Of a stretch of 64,000 nt of DNA, positions 54,010 to 63,803 are shown in pieces; position 1 is the stretch's first letter, and each line of letters begins with the position of its first letter. The stretch is from assembly GCF_016745275.1 (NCBI RefSeq), contig NZ_JADOEP010000019.1, forward strand, positions 1 through 64,000. The letters are read 5' to 3'. The notes under the pieces are model-generated. The model was not told the DNA's origin and did not search any database. It saw only the letters and a program-made list of their open reading frames with translations. Source of the DNA: Enterococcus sp. BWB1-3. GTDB lineage: Bacteria; Bacillota; Bacilli; Lactobacillales; Enterococcaceae. Both the position numbers and the translations under genes were made by a program.

Positions 54010-56121
54010 ATGGAAGAAGATCATAATCACAGCTTGGAACAAGGAACTCCGAACGTGGCAGGGCAGGATGCGAAGATGCATGATACAGTTATGACTGAGT
54101 CTGCTGAACATCAACATGTGCATTCATCTGGACATGATATGTCAGCCATGGACCATTCCATGCACATGGGAGATTTTAAAAAGAAGTTTTGGTTATCACT
54201 CGTTTTGGCAATCCCTATCATTTTTCTATCTCCTATGATGGGTATAGATTTACATTTTCAATTTACATTTCAAGGATCAGACTGGCTGATTTTAATTTTG
54301 GCAACTATTTTGTTTGCTTATGGCGGACAGCCGTTTTTAACAGAAGCCAAATCAGAACTGCATCAAAAAGCCCCGGCAATGATGACGCTGATTGCTATGG
54401 GGATAACAGTTTCCTATTTTTACAGTTTATATGCATTTGTTATGAATCGTCTATTTCCGAAAGATCATGTAATGGATTTTTTTTGGGAACTGGCAACGCT
54501 GATTGTCATCATGCTGCTGGGACATTGGATTGAAATGAATGCAGTGTCCAATGCTGGGGATGCTCTCAACGAAATGGCTGCTCTTTTACCTGATACTGTA
54601 TATCGCATGAATGTTGAAGGTCAGGAGGAAGAGGTTCCTCTGGCTGAAGTTAAAAAAGGCGATCACTTGGTTATTCGTTCTGGAGATAAGATTCCAGCTG
54701 ACGGCAGAATCATCAAAGGACAGACCTCCGTGGATGAATCAATGGTAACGGGAGAAGCTCATCTTGTCAGCAAGTTAGAGGGTCAAACAGTCATCGGAGG
54801 ATCTATTAACGGCAGCGGCTCAATTGAAATTGAAGTAGTAGGAGTCGGAGAATCCGGCTATTTATCGAAAGTCATGAATCTCGTTGTTCAGGCCCAGTCA
54901 GAAAAATCTAAACTGGAATCATTGTCAGACAAAGTTGCAAGAGCACTTTTTTATGTAGCATTGACAGTCGGAATTTCAGCATTTGTTATCTGGTTCTTTT
55001 TGGCACGAGATTTGGCGGCAGCGTTTGAACGAATGGTCACAGTATTTATTATTGCCTGTCCACATGCATTGGGATTGGCGATCCCTTTAGTAGTTGCCCG
55101 GTCCATGTCTATTTCAGCTAAACACGGTCTTTTGATTAAGAATAGAAACGCATTGGAACGTGCAAATGATTTACAATATATTTTTTTGGATAAAACGGGA
55201 ACTCTAACCGAAGGCAAATTTACTGTTACTGGAATAGAATTGTTTTCTCAGTTGTATAGTCGTGAAGAAAGCCTGAAATATATTGGGGCATTGGAAAGCA
55301 ATGCAAATCATCCCTTGGCTATTGGTATCATGAACTATCTGAAAGAAGAAAAGATAAAGCCATACAATATAGAAAAGCTACAGAGCCTCTCAGGAGTCGG
55401 TCTGACGGGGAATGTCAATGGAAAAACAGTAAAAATTGTCAATGAAAAGGAGCTGGCTCATCTTTCTTTTTCGATAAATCAACAGAAAAAGCAAAAGTAT
55501 TTAGAGCAGGGGAATACCTTGAGCTATTTATTAATAGATAATCAACTTGTTGCATTAATTGCTTTGGGGGATATAGTTAAACCAGAAGCAAAGGTATTCA
55601 TCAGTCGTTTGAAAGAACAGCAGATAACGCCGGTTATGCTGACTGGAGACAATAACGTTTCAGCTAAAATCGTTGCGGACTATCTGGGAATAACTGAATT
55701 TTATAGTGAGCTCTTACCAGAGGATAAAGAAGCACAAGTGAAAAAATATCTTCAGAACAATTATAAAGTAATGATGGTGGGAGATGGGATTAATGATGCA
55801 CCCAGTCTTGCTCGTGCAACAATTGGTGTCGCAATCGGTGCAGGAACAGATGTTGCAATTGAGTCAGCAGATGTTGTTCTGATTGACAGTGATCCGTTGG
55901 ACATTCTTCGGCTTTTGGATCTGGCTAGGCATACACGAAGAAAAATGATTCAAAATTTATGGTGGGGAGCAGGTTACAATATTTTGGCTATTCCTCTGGC
56001 AGCCGGAATATTGGCACCAATTGGTATTCTTTTAAATCCAGCTGTCGGAGCGATATTTATGTCTTTAAGTACGGTAATCGTTTCATATAATGCGATGACC
56101 TTACGTATAAAAGGTGAGTGA
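54010..56121 (+). CDS. copB: CopB-type copper-exporting P1B-ATPase
   Basis: 703 residues. A His/Met-rich N-terminus (1-54) replaces the usual CxxC domain. The translocation motif is CPH (350-352), not CPC, which defines the CopB class. Phosphorylation site D394 in DKTGT, HP motif H434-P435, and the hinge GDGINDAPS are all present, so it should be active. It pumps copper (or silver) out. No copY, copA or copZ is adjacent, and no TACAnnTGTA box was found upstream. Terminator at 56209. Confidence 0.92.
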   Translation: MEEDHNHSLEQGTPNVAGQDAKMHDTVMTESAEHQHVHSSGHDMSAMDHSMHMGDFKKKFWLSLVLAIPIIFLSPMMGIDLHFQFTFQGSDWLILILATILFAYGGQPFLTEAKSELHQKAPAMMTLIAMGITVSYFYSLYAFVMNRLFPKDHVMDFFWELATLIVIMLLGHWIEMNAVSNAGDALNEMAALLPDTVYRMNVEGQEEEVPLAEVKKGDHLVIRSGDKIPADGRIIKGQTSVDESMVTGEAHLVSKLEGQTVIGGSINGSGSIEIEVVGVGESGYLSKVMNLVVQAQSEKSKLESLSDKVARALFYVALTVGISAFVIWFFLARDLAAAFERMVTVFIIACPHALGLAIPLVVARSMSISAKHGLLIKNRNALERANDLQYIFLDKTGTLTEGKFTVTGIELFSQLYSREESLKYIGALESNANHPLAIGIMNYLKEEKIKPYNIEKLQSLSGVGLTGNVNGKTVKIVNEKELAHLSFSINQQKKQKYLEQGNTLSYLLIDNQLVALIALGDIVKPEAKVFISRLKEQQITPVMLTGDNNVSAKIVADYLGITEFYSELLPEDKEAQVKKYLQNNYKVMMVGDGINDAPSLARATIGVAIGAGTDVAIESADVVLIDSDPLDILRLLDLARHTRRKMIQNLWWGAGYNILAIPLAAGILAPIGILLNPAVGAIFMSLSTVIVSYNAMTLRIKGE

Positions 56122-56208
56122 AGTGCACAAATAAATGCTTGGTTTTGAACTTTAAAATATACTGGAAATAAATTTATCTGACATATTTTTGGATTTTATT
56201 TATTTTTT

Positions 56209-56250
56209 GAATGGAATTGCTGCAAAACAGCTTGATTCCATTCTTTTTTT
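56209..56250 (+). terminator. Terminator of copB
   Basis: GAATGGAATTGCTG pairs with CAGCttgATTCCATTC, followed by T7. Confidence 0.88.
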
Positions 56251-56324
56251 ATGAAAAAATAATTTAATAATAGAAATGCGTAGTTTGTTTTGTAGAAGAT
56301 AATGGGAATACTTGGAGAGCTATT

Positions 56325-57800
56325 ATGAAAATTCAGGAAATTTTAGGCTTTGAAACAAGAAAAATGTTGGAAATCTTAACTCTTTTTCAAAGTAGACTGG
56401 AACCGATTTCGGCTAAATTTGTAGCGGAGCAGCTTTATATTCATGCAAAAACAGCAGAGAAGTATTTATTGAGACTACAGCAATGTATGAAAGATTATGG
56501 TTTCAGCAAATGGCTTCAGCTTGAATTTCAAGAGAATGATAAAGTGATTTTGAGGATGAAAAATACTTGGTATCTGGAAAAATTTCGTTTAATGATTATT
56601 TTTAATACCCCTGAAATCTTTCTTTTAGAAAAAACTCTGACAGCAGACAAAATATCCATCAAAGAGCTGGCTTTACGTTTAAATGAAAGTGAAGCCCTGG
56701 TAAGAAAGAGAATTACCAAGCTTCGCCAATGGCTGAAAAGCTACCAGCTGACATTAAAGCATCATACACTGGAATTGACTGGCAGCGAACACCAAATCAG
56801 AGAATTTATCTTTCAAATTCATCGACTAATTTTTCAAGAGAATATTCAGTTGAAGGATTGTTGTCTGGAAAATCAAATAAATCAGTTAACTCAAGACTGT
56901 ATACTTTTTTTCCAAATGAAAATGAATCATTTGCAGGAACAATATTTGAGACTGCTAATTCAAATTCAGTTGAACAGGGTGAATACGGGAAACCCGGTAA
57001 TGCTTAAAACGGATTTAAAAAACTATTGTTTGAGAAATCAATTGTTTCAAAATTTTTCAAAACAGATAAAGAAAAACAGTTTTTTCAAATTATCCCAAGT
57101 TGAAGAAATGTATCTGTTCCTCAATGTGAAAGCACATTTTTCATTTACATTTGGTAAATTGATACAGGAAAAAATTGTCTACGAAAATTCAGCAGCTAAA
57201 ACAACCGTTTATAAATATGCATCCAGTGGAGCAAAAGGATTAAGAAAAATCTTTGAACACAATGAGCTTATTATTGACATACAAATTTTTGTATCGCTGC
57301 TTGGGTTTCATTTGTATTATGAGATGAATGCAGGATTTCTGTATGAAGATCTTTCGGCATTAAAAGATTTGGTCAAATACTATCCAAATACGTTTGAGCG
57401 AGTGACAAATATGGTAAGTATTCTTAAAGAAGAGTTTAATCATTTTAATAAAATTGATGGGAACCAGTTATTGTTACGATACTTCTTTATTCTTTCAGAG
57501 GCATGTTCACCAATTATTCTGGAAAAGCGGAAGAATATTTATTTTGTCCTTGAATGGAATTTAGAGCAGAAAAAAAGGTTTATTAAAAAGATAGCCAATT
57601 TTTTTACAGATAGAAAAAACATTCGTTTAATTGATGGCGGGCTTCATACTGAATATCAGAACGCAGATGTTATTTTGACTACTTCAGTTCATCGGATTTT
57701 TAAGAAAAAAGCATCAGAATGTCCTGTTATTTTCATTGCAGGAATGGATGAATATTCGCTGTTAAAACAATTAAATTATTTTCTTGAAGATAAAAATTAA
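56325..57800 (+). CDS. Mga/AtxA-like transcription regulator
   Basis: 491 residues. Two N-terminal HTH regions (about 25-65, ISAKFVAEQLYIHAKTAEKY; about 105-140, SIKELALRLNESEALVRKRI) are followed by long helical PRD-like domains and a C-terminal EIIB-like segment (VILTTSVHRIFKK). This is the layout of Mga-family regulators of surface or virulence genes. No surface-protein gene is adjacent. ATG 56325 has only a weak site (ggaga). Target unknown. Confidence 0.7.
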   Translation: MKIQEILGFETRKMLEILTLFQSRLEPISAKFVAEQLYIHAKTAEKYLLRLQQCMKDYGFSKWLQLEFQENDKVILRMKNTWYLEKFRLMIIFNTPEIFLLEKTLTADKISIKELALRLNESEALVRKRITKLRQWLKSYQLTLKHHTLELTGSEHQIREFIFQIHRLIFQENIQLKDCCLENQINQLTQDCILFFQMKMNHLQEQYLRLLIQIQLNRVNTGNPVMLKTDLKNYCLRNQLFQNFSKQIKKNSFFKLSQVEEMYLFLNVKAHFSFTFGKLIQEKIVYENSAAKTTVYKYASSGAKGLRKIFEHNELIIDIQIFVSLLGFHLYYEMNAGFLYEDLSALKDLVKYYPNTFERVTNMVSILKEEFNHFNKIDGNQLLLRYFFILSEACSPIILEKRKNIYFVLEWNLEQKKRFIKKIANFFTDRKNIRLIDGGLHTEYQNADVILTTSVHRIFKKKASECPVIFIAGMDEYSLLKQLNYFLEDKN

Positions 57801-58006
57801 AACCCTTTCAATTAATTATGTTAGAATAAAGTGAATACAAGGGTGTGACTGGAAAATCTTCCGATAACCAGATATAGTTTTTACTGATTATGCAATGATT
57901 CAGCTGGTTTATATTAGCTGGAGTGATTATTTTTGTTCGCATGATTATGCTGGGTAACGACGTTTGCTGATTTTTCAATTATGTCTAAATTTTAGGAGGC
58001 TATTTG

Positions 58007-58918
58007 ATGAAGAAAGTTCAATTTGGTAATAGTGGTGTGGAGGCTGCAGCGGTTATTTTAGGCTGTATGAGAATGAACGGTGCCGATCACCCGCAGGAAA
58101 TTATTGAAACAGCAGTTGAAAATGGCATCAATTTTTTTGATCATGCAGATATTTATGGTGGAGGAGAATGTGAAACAATCTTTGGGAAGGCAATGAAAGA
58201 AAGTACGATTTCCAGAGAAGATATTTTTATTCAGACAAAGTGTGGAATCCGTAAAGGAATGTTTGATTTTTCAAAAGAACATATCATTCATTCCGTAGAA
58301 GACAGTTTAAAACGTCTGGGCGTTGATTATGTAGATGCATTATTGCTGCATCGTCCGGATACGCTGGTTGAGCCTGAAGAAGTAGCAGCAGCATTTGATC
58401 AATTGGAATCAGAAGGGAAAGTAAAATATTTTGGTGTCAGCAATCAAAACCCGATGCAGATTGAGCTGTTGAAAAAGACTGTGGTTCAGCCTTTAGTTGC
58501 TAACCAGCTTCAATTTGGGATTAAGCACACTGGAATGGTTGACCAGGGAATCCATGTGAATATGACAGATGCAGGAAGTGTAGATCACGACGGGAGTATT
58601 CTTGATTATTCCCGATTAAATGAGATGACTATTCAAGCATGGTCACCTTATCAATATGGTTTTTTTGAAGGTGTGTTTATCGGCAATGAAAAATTCCCGG
58701 AACTCAATGAAAAAATGGTTGAAATAGCTGACAAATATGGTATCACATCAACCGGATTGGCGACAGCTTGGATTTTGAGACATCCTGCCAATATGCAAGT
58801 TATTGCAGGAACAATGAATACCAGCAGAATCAAAGAAATTGCAGATGCCTCAAAAATTGTTCTTAGTCGTGAAGACTGGTATGCTATTTATCTTGCTGCC
58901 GGCAATATTTTGCCCTAG
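58007..58918 (+). CDS. Aldo/keto reductase (YdhF-like)
   Basis: 303 residues of a TIM-barrel NADPH oxidoreductase. The tetrad is visible: Asp and Tyr in FFDHADIYGGG, Lys in QTKCG, His in LLLHRPD. The cofactor end is GTMNTSRIKEIADA. ATG 58007 follows taggagg; TTG 58004 is an unlikely alternative. The substrate is not known. The next gene begins 22 bases after the stop and is probably co-transcribed. Confidence 0.88.
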   Translation: MKKVQFGNSGVEAAAVILGCMRMNGADHPQEIIETAVENGINFFDHADIYGGGECETIFGKAMKESTISREDIFIQTKCGIRKGMFDFSKEHIIHSVEDSLKRLGVDYVDALLLHRPDTLVEPEEVAAAFDQLESEGKVKYFGVSNQNPMQIELLKKTVVQPLVANQLQFGIKHTGMVDQGIHVNMTDAGSVDHDGSILDYSRLNEMTIQAWSPYQYGFFEGVFIGNEKFPELNEKMVEIADKYGITSTGLATAWILRHPANMQVIAGTMNTSRIKEIADASKIVLSREDWYAIYLAAGNILP

Positions 58919-58939
58919 GAAGCGGTTAAGGAGCAGTCA

Positions 58940-59662
58940 ATGAAGTCAGCATCAAATGATTTGATTTCCAGAGGTTATCTTGAAGAAAATATCTTCATTG
59001 AGAAGAGTTTCCGTATGGAAGAACTAATTGAACAATTGAATGATCCTGAACCTGTACAGCGTTCATTAGCTGCCAGGTTAATTGGTGAAACATGTCTTTT
59101 GGACAATACAGCAGCAAAAGCTTTGCTTAAGTGTTTGATGATGGAGAAGAAGCTGTATACACGGCTTGAACTATGTCGGGCATTGGAAAAAGGGAACGGC
59201 AAGACAGCAAGATTGATGATCCCATATATCAATACAATTGGCAACAATCAGTATGAATCTATTTCAGAAGCAAAAACGTCCTTGAAAAAATCTTACCCTT
59301 TGCCAAGAGATATAATTTGCCGAGTGATTGGTAAGATGAGTGGAGAAGAAGGAATTGTATTGCTGAATTATTTAACGGACAAACAGTATTCACGAGAATT
59401 AATTGATGGTCTTGGTTTCCTGATATTTTACAATCCTTCTTTGCAAAGGGAAGACTACTTTCTTAAAGGAAAAGAGGCATATGAATTATTTAAAGATGAT
59501 CCTCTCTATGTATGGAAATATATTATTTTTTGTTCGGCTTTTCCTTTTGATTATTCCAAAAGAATAGTAACAGAAATAGAGCGCTTGAATCCTGAAAAAA
59601 TTTTTCAAACTGAAGTCGAAAGAACTCGGCGATTAAGCAGGATGCACCAAGTCTTCCTGTAA
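58940..59662 (+). CDS. HEAT-repeat-like hypothetical protein
   Basis: 240 residues, all helical. The pattern EQLNDPEPVQRSLAARLIGE, then DNTAAKALLKCLMMEKKLYT, suggests HEAT-type repeats. There is no catalytic motif or signal peptide. ATG 58940 with aaggag, 22 bases after the aldo/keto reductase. A scaffold or protein-interaction role is a guess. Confidence 0.65.
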   Translation: MKSASNDLISRGYLEENIFIEKSFRMEELIEQLNDPEPVQRSLAARLIGETCLLDNTAAKALLKCLMMEKKLYTRLELCRALEKGNGKTARLMIPYINTIGNNQYESISEAKTSLKKSYPLPRDIICRVIGKMSGEEGIVLLNYLTDKQYSRELIDGLGFLIFYNPSLQREDYFLKGKEAYELFKDDPLYVWKYIIFCSAFPFDYSKRIVTEIERLNPEKIFQTEVERTRRLSRMHQVFL

Positions 59663-59770
59663 AATTTACAATTTAAGAAATATTCAGTCATAAAAAATTC
59701 AAAAATTGTGGTTAGAATAAACTCAAATAAGAAATTAAGTGTGATAATTTCATTTGTGTGAACTCGAAAA

Positions 59771-59838
59771 AGAACAGACCTCCTAAACTGTTCTAATTTC
59801 AAAAACCTTCAAGCCCGGAAAACTTGAAGGTTTTTTTG
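59771..59838 (+). terminator. Two hairpins, the second a terminator
   Basis: AGAACAG...CTGTTCT (about 59771-59793), then AAACCTTCAAG with CTTGAAGGTTT and T7 (59803-59838). They separate the helical-repeat gene from polA. The rest of the 59663-60037 gap shows only a weak polA promoter (tgtttgttagaatg). Confidence 0.8.
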
Positions 59839-60037
59839 TCTGTTAATAAGGAAAAAAGGTCTTTATACCTTTAATAAATGGGGGAGTTATCAGGTTCGTT
59901 AGTTCATTTTGAGAGTAAAAATTTGGATGGAACGGAAATTTAGTGAGTTTCTCAAACAGCGGTTGTCTTCTTACTGCAAAATCCAAGGATGTTTGTTAGA
60001 ATGAAACAGAGTCAAGTTGAAGAGAAGGAGAAAACAG

Positions 60038-62683
60038 ATGGCTAAAAATAAATTATTGCTGGTAGATGGCAACAGTGTAGCGTTTCGTGCGTTCTATGCT
60101 TTGTATAACTCTATAGACCGTTTCAAAAATAGAAATGGACTACATACAAATGCGATCTATGGTTTTAATAACATGTTTGAAAATGTGATGGCTAAAGAAA
60201 AACCGACCCATGTTCTGGTTGCCTTTGATGCTGGGAAAACAACATTTAGAACAGAAGTATATCCTGAATACAAGGCTGGTCGATCAAAAACTCCCGGTGA
60301 ATTTAAAGAGCAGATGCCTTACATCCGGGAATTATTGACTGGTTTGGGCGTAAAATATTATGAACTGGACAATTATGAAGCTGATGATATTATCGGTACG
60401 CTGGCGAACAAAGTTTCAAAGGAAGCGTTCGATGTCGTGGTTCTTTCCGGTGACCGGGATCTAACCCAGCTGGCTGCTGATTCTGTGAAGGTTTACATTT
60501 CTCTTAAGGGTGTTAGTGACATGGAAACCTATACCCCAGAGTTTGTAGCTGAAAAATATGATGGTCTGACACCATTGCAGATTATTGACATGAAGGGTCT
60601 TGCAGGCGATACATCAGATAATATTCCCGGTGTGACAAAAATCGGTGAAAAGACAGCAATCAAGCTGTTGAAGGAATATGGTTCTGTTGAAGGAATATAC
60701 GATCATATTGACGAGTTGAAGCAAAGCAAGATGAAAGAGAATTTGATTAATGATAAAGATCAGGCCTTTTTATCCAAACGTTTGGCAACTATTGAAATAG
60801 ATGCTCCTGTTGACCTGGAAATTGACAGTTTAAAATATGAAGGGAAAGATTTGGACAAGCTTGTTCCCTTTTATAAAGAAATGGAGTTTAAACAGTTTCT
60901 AAACAAGTTGAATATTGAGGAAGAAATTCAGCCTATAGAGGATATTCATTTTAAAGTAGTAGATTCATTTACTGAAGAAATGTTTACAGATGACATGGCA
61001 TTGTATGTTGAAATGATGGAAGAAAATTATCATACCTCACCAATTGTTGGAGTGGCATGGGGGACAAAAAATACCATTTACACCACGAATGAGCTGGCTT
61101 TGTTTGAAAGCTCAGCTTTTACCAGCTGGCTGTTTTCTGATAAGTACAAAAAGAAAGTTTATGATATGAAACGGACATATGTCGCTTTAAACCGATATGC
61201 TGGAAAAACTGAGGGGATAAACTTTGACGTTTTACTGGCAGCCTATCTTCTTGATACAAATGACAACAGTGCGGATATTGCTGGTGTTGCGCAATATTAT
61301 GGCTATGAGCATATTCATTCTGATGAAGCCGTCTATGGAAAAGGCGCCAAAAAAGGGCTTCCGGAAGATGAAGAAGCATTTTTTAGTCATCTGGCCAGAA
61401 AGATAAAAGCCATCCATTTTCTATCTGAAAAGCTGGATCAAGAATTAATTGAGAAGAACCAGTCCGACCTCTTTTACAAAATGGAACTGCCTCTGTCAAA
61501 AATATTGGGTGATATGGAAATTACCGGGATTCGAGTTGATGCACAACGGTTAAGAGAAATGGGCGTAGAGTTTTCTGAACGCCTAAGACAGATTGAACAG
61601 ACGATTTATAAAGAAGCGGGTGAAGAATTTAATTTGAATTCACCGAAGCAATTAGGTGTGATTCTATTTGAAAAAATGGGACTGCCCGTGATCAAAAAGA
61701 CTAAAACCGGATATTCAACGGCTGTGGATGTGCTGGAGCAGCTCAAAGAGCAGGCACCGATCGTCGAAGATATTTTAACCTATCGCCAAATCGCAAAAAT
61801 ACAGTCTACATATATTGAAGGTCTTCTGAAAGTCATTCAGCCGGACGACAAGATCCATACACGATACGTCCAAACGCTGACTCAGACTGGGAGATTAAGC
61901 TCTGTAGATCCAAATTTGCAGAATATTCCTATTCGATTGGATGAAGGTCGGAAAATTCGCCAGGCGTTTATTCCAAGAGAAAAAAATTGGCTGATCTTCT
62001 CTTCTGACTATTCACAGATTGAATTGAGAGTATTGGCTCATATTTCTGGTGATGAACATCTGAAGCAAGCCTTTTTAGAAGGACAGGATATTCATACAAG
62101 TACGGCAATGCGGGTATTTGGATTAGCCTCTGAATCAGATGTGACACCAAATATGCGTCGTCAGGCAAAAGCTGTAAACTTTGGAATTGTGTATGGAATC
62201 AGCGACTATGGTCTTTCTCAGAATCTCGGGATTACCAGAAAGCAGGCGCAGCAGTATATTGATACCTATTTTGAAAAATATCCAGGGGTAAAAAAATATA
62301 TGGAAGAGATCGTTCGTGAAGCAAAGGAACAGGGATATGTAGAAACCTTGTATCACCGTCGCCGTTATTTGAATGATATTAATTCACGAAACTTCAATCT
62401 GCGTTCATTCGCTGAAAGAACAGCCATTAATACGCCAATCCAGGGAAGTGCAGCTGATATTCTTAAGCTGGCAATGATTAATATGGCAAAACGTTTGGAA
62501 GAAGAACAGCTGGAAGCAACGATGCTTTTACAAGTGCATGATGAGCTTGTATTTGAAGTGCCTGAAATCGAGCTGGATCGTCTGAATGAGCTTGTTAAAG
62601 AAGTAATGGAAAATTCAGTCAGCCTTACGGTTCCATTGATTACAGAAAGCAGCTGGGGTAAAACCTGGTATGATGCGAAGTAG
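60038..62683 (+). CDS. polA: DNA polymerase I
   Basis: 881 residues. The 5'-3' exonuclease domain (about 1-290) has LLVDGNSVAFRAFYA, ADDIIGTLA and GDRDLTQLA. The 3'-5' exonuclease-like domain (about 305-470) lacks the acidic D-x-E motif, so proofreading is probably absent. The polymerase domain has motif A DYSQIELRVLAH, motif B RQAKAVNFGIVYG and motif C QVHDELVFEV. It acts in Okazaki-fragment processing and repair. ATG 60038 follows aaggag. Followed by mutM and coaE, a common Lactobacillales order. Confidence 0.96.
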   Translation: MAKNKLLLVDGNSVAFRAFYALYNSIDRFKNRNGLHTNAIYGFNNMFENVMAKEKPTHVLVAFDAGKTTFRTEVYPEYKAGRSKTPGEFKEQMPYIRELLTGLGVKYYELDNYEADDIIGTLANKVSKEAFDVVVLSGDRDLTQLAADSVKVYISLKGVSDMETYTPEFVAEKYDGLTPLQIIDMKGLAGDTSDNIPGVTKIGEKTAIKLLKEYGSVEGIYDHIDELKQSKMKENLINDKDQAFLSKRLATIEIDAPVDLEIDSLKYEGKDLDKLVPFYKEMEFKQFLNKLNIEEEIQPIEDIHFKVVDSFTEEMFTDDMALYVEMMEENYHTSPIVGVAWGTKNTIYTTNELALFESSAFTSWLFSDKYKKKVYDMKRTYVALNRYAGKTEGINFDVLLAAYLLDTNDNSADIAGVAQYYGYEHIHSDEAVYGKGAKKGLPEDEEAFFSHLARKIKAIHFLSEKLDQELIEKNQSDLFYKMELPLSKILGDMEITGIRVDAQRLREMGVEFSERLRQIEQTIYKEAGEEFNLNSPKQLGVILFEKMGLPVIKKTKTGYSTAVDVLEQLKEQAPIVEDILTYRQIAKIQSTYIEGLLKVIQPDDKIHTRYVQTLTQTGRLSSVDPNLQNIPIRLDEGRKIRQAFIPREKNWLIFSSDYSQIELRVLAHISGDEHLKQAFLEGQDIHTSTAMRVFGLASESDVTPNMRRQAKAVNFGIVYGISDYGLSQNLGITRKQAQQYIDTYFEKYPGVKKYMEEIVREAKEQGYVETLYHRRRYLNDINSRNFNLRSFAERTAINTPIQGSAADILKLAMINMAKRLEEEQLEATMLLQVHDELVFEVPEIELDRLNELVKEVMENSVSLTVPLITESSWGKTWYDAK

Positions 62684-62759
62684 CCAATAAAATAAGAAAC
62701 TGAAGCAAAGAAAAATGAAATGATTTTCGAAGTTTGATTAATCGAATATAGGAGATAGT

Positions 62760-62795
62760 AAATGACTGGGAGTGAATTTTTGCCAGTCATTTTTC
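62760..62795 (+). terminator. Terminator of polA
   Basis: AAATGACTGG (62760-62769) pairs with CCAGTCATTT (62783-62792), with a T-rich end. Confidence 0.85.
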
Positions 62796-62960
62796 CTCTT
62801 TAAAAGAGAGAGAATCCATGGTATTGTAAAGTTATAAGTATTAAGAAGTTTACATTTATTGAAGGAGTGTTTTAATCACTCTATTTTATTCCATATAGTT
62901 ATCTGTAATAAAACTTGCAGGATAGTTAAGATACAATTTATTCGAACGGAGGAGAAAAGG

Positions 62961-63803
62961 TTGCCTGAACTACCAGAAGTAGAAACGGTCCGAAAAGGCT
63001 TGGAAAAGCTTGTTACCGGCAAAACAATTAGAGCTGTAGAAGTTTTATGGGGAAAAATCATTGAACAGCCTGAAAAGGATCTGTTTGAACTGTCCTTAAT
63101 TGGACAGAAAATAAATAGAGTGGAGCGTAGAGGGAAATTTCTGATTTTTAAGCTGACAGAGTATGATTTAATCTCTCATTTACGTATGGAGGGAAAATAT
63201 GAGTTTCATGAATCAGAAAATGATCTGCTTGTAAAACATACACATGTCCGCTTTATTTTTGAAGATCATACAGAGCTCCGTTACCTTGATGTGAGAAAAT
63301 TCGGAAGGATGGTTCTTGTGGAAAAGGATCAGTCGAGCCAATATAAAGGAATTTTATCTTTAGGACCTGAACCTGTTCCTGAAGTATTCATATTCTCACC
63401 GTTTAGAGAAGGCCTCAAAAGACATCATAAAGCCATTAAACCACTTCTGCTTGATCAAAAACTAGTTACCGGCTTAGGAAATATCTATGTAGATGAAGCA
63501 CTTTGGGAAGCGGAAATTCATCCCGAACAGCCTGCTGATACTTTGACTAAGAAAGAAATTGAGCGTTTATATGCCTCTATTATTGATGTTTTAGGAAGAG
63601 CAGTTGAAGCTGGCGGAACGACGATTCGAAGCTATTTGAATGCACTGGGAGAAGCCGGGAAATTTCAAGTTTCTTTACATGCCTATGGAAAGACAGGGGA
63701 GCCATGCATGCGCTGCGGTACCCCAATCAAAAAAATAAAAGTGGCACAAAGAGGAACTCATTTTTGCCCTGAGTGTCAAAAATTGAAAGGAAGAAAAAGC
63801 TGA
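62961..63803 (+). CDS. mutM: Formamidopyrimidine-DNA glycosylase (Fpg)
   Basis: 280 residues. After processing, Pro2 is the nucleophile and Glu3 the acid (PELPEVETV). The beta-hairpin Lys lies in RRGKFLIF. H2TH region LGNIYVDEALW; the zinc finger is C-x2-C...C-x2-C in the last 35 residues (CMRCG, FCPEC). It removes 8-oxoguanine and ring-opened purines. The start TTG 62961 follows ggagg and gives the required Pro2; the longer start at 62859 does not. It overlaps coaE by 3 bases. Confidence 0.95.
   Translation: MPELPEVETVRKGLEKLVTGKTIRAVEVLWGKIIEQPEKDLFELSLIGQKINRVERRGKFLIFKLTEYDLISHLRMEGKYEFHESENDLLVKHTHVRFIFEDHTELRYLDVRKFGRMVLVEKDQSSQYKGILSLGPEPVPEVFIFSPFREGLKRHHKAIKPLLLDQKLVTGLGNIYVDEALWEAEIHPEQPADTLTKKEIERLYASIIDVLGRAVEAGGTTIRSYLNALGEAGKFQVSLHAYGKTGEPCMRCGTPIKKIKVAQRGTHFCPECQKLKGRKS

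Noticed and set aside
62365-62790. 141-codon minus-strand frame over the polA 3' end
   Set aside because: Antisense to conserved polymerase motifs, with no start signals. A shadow of polA.
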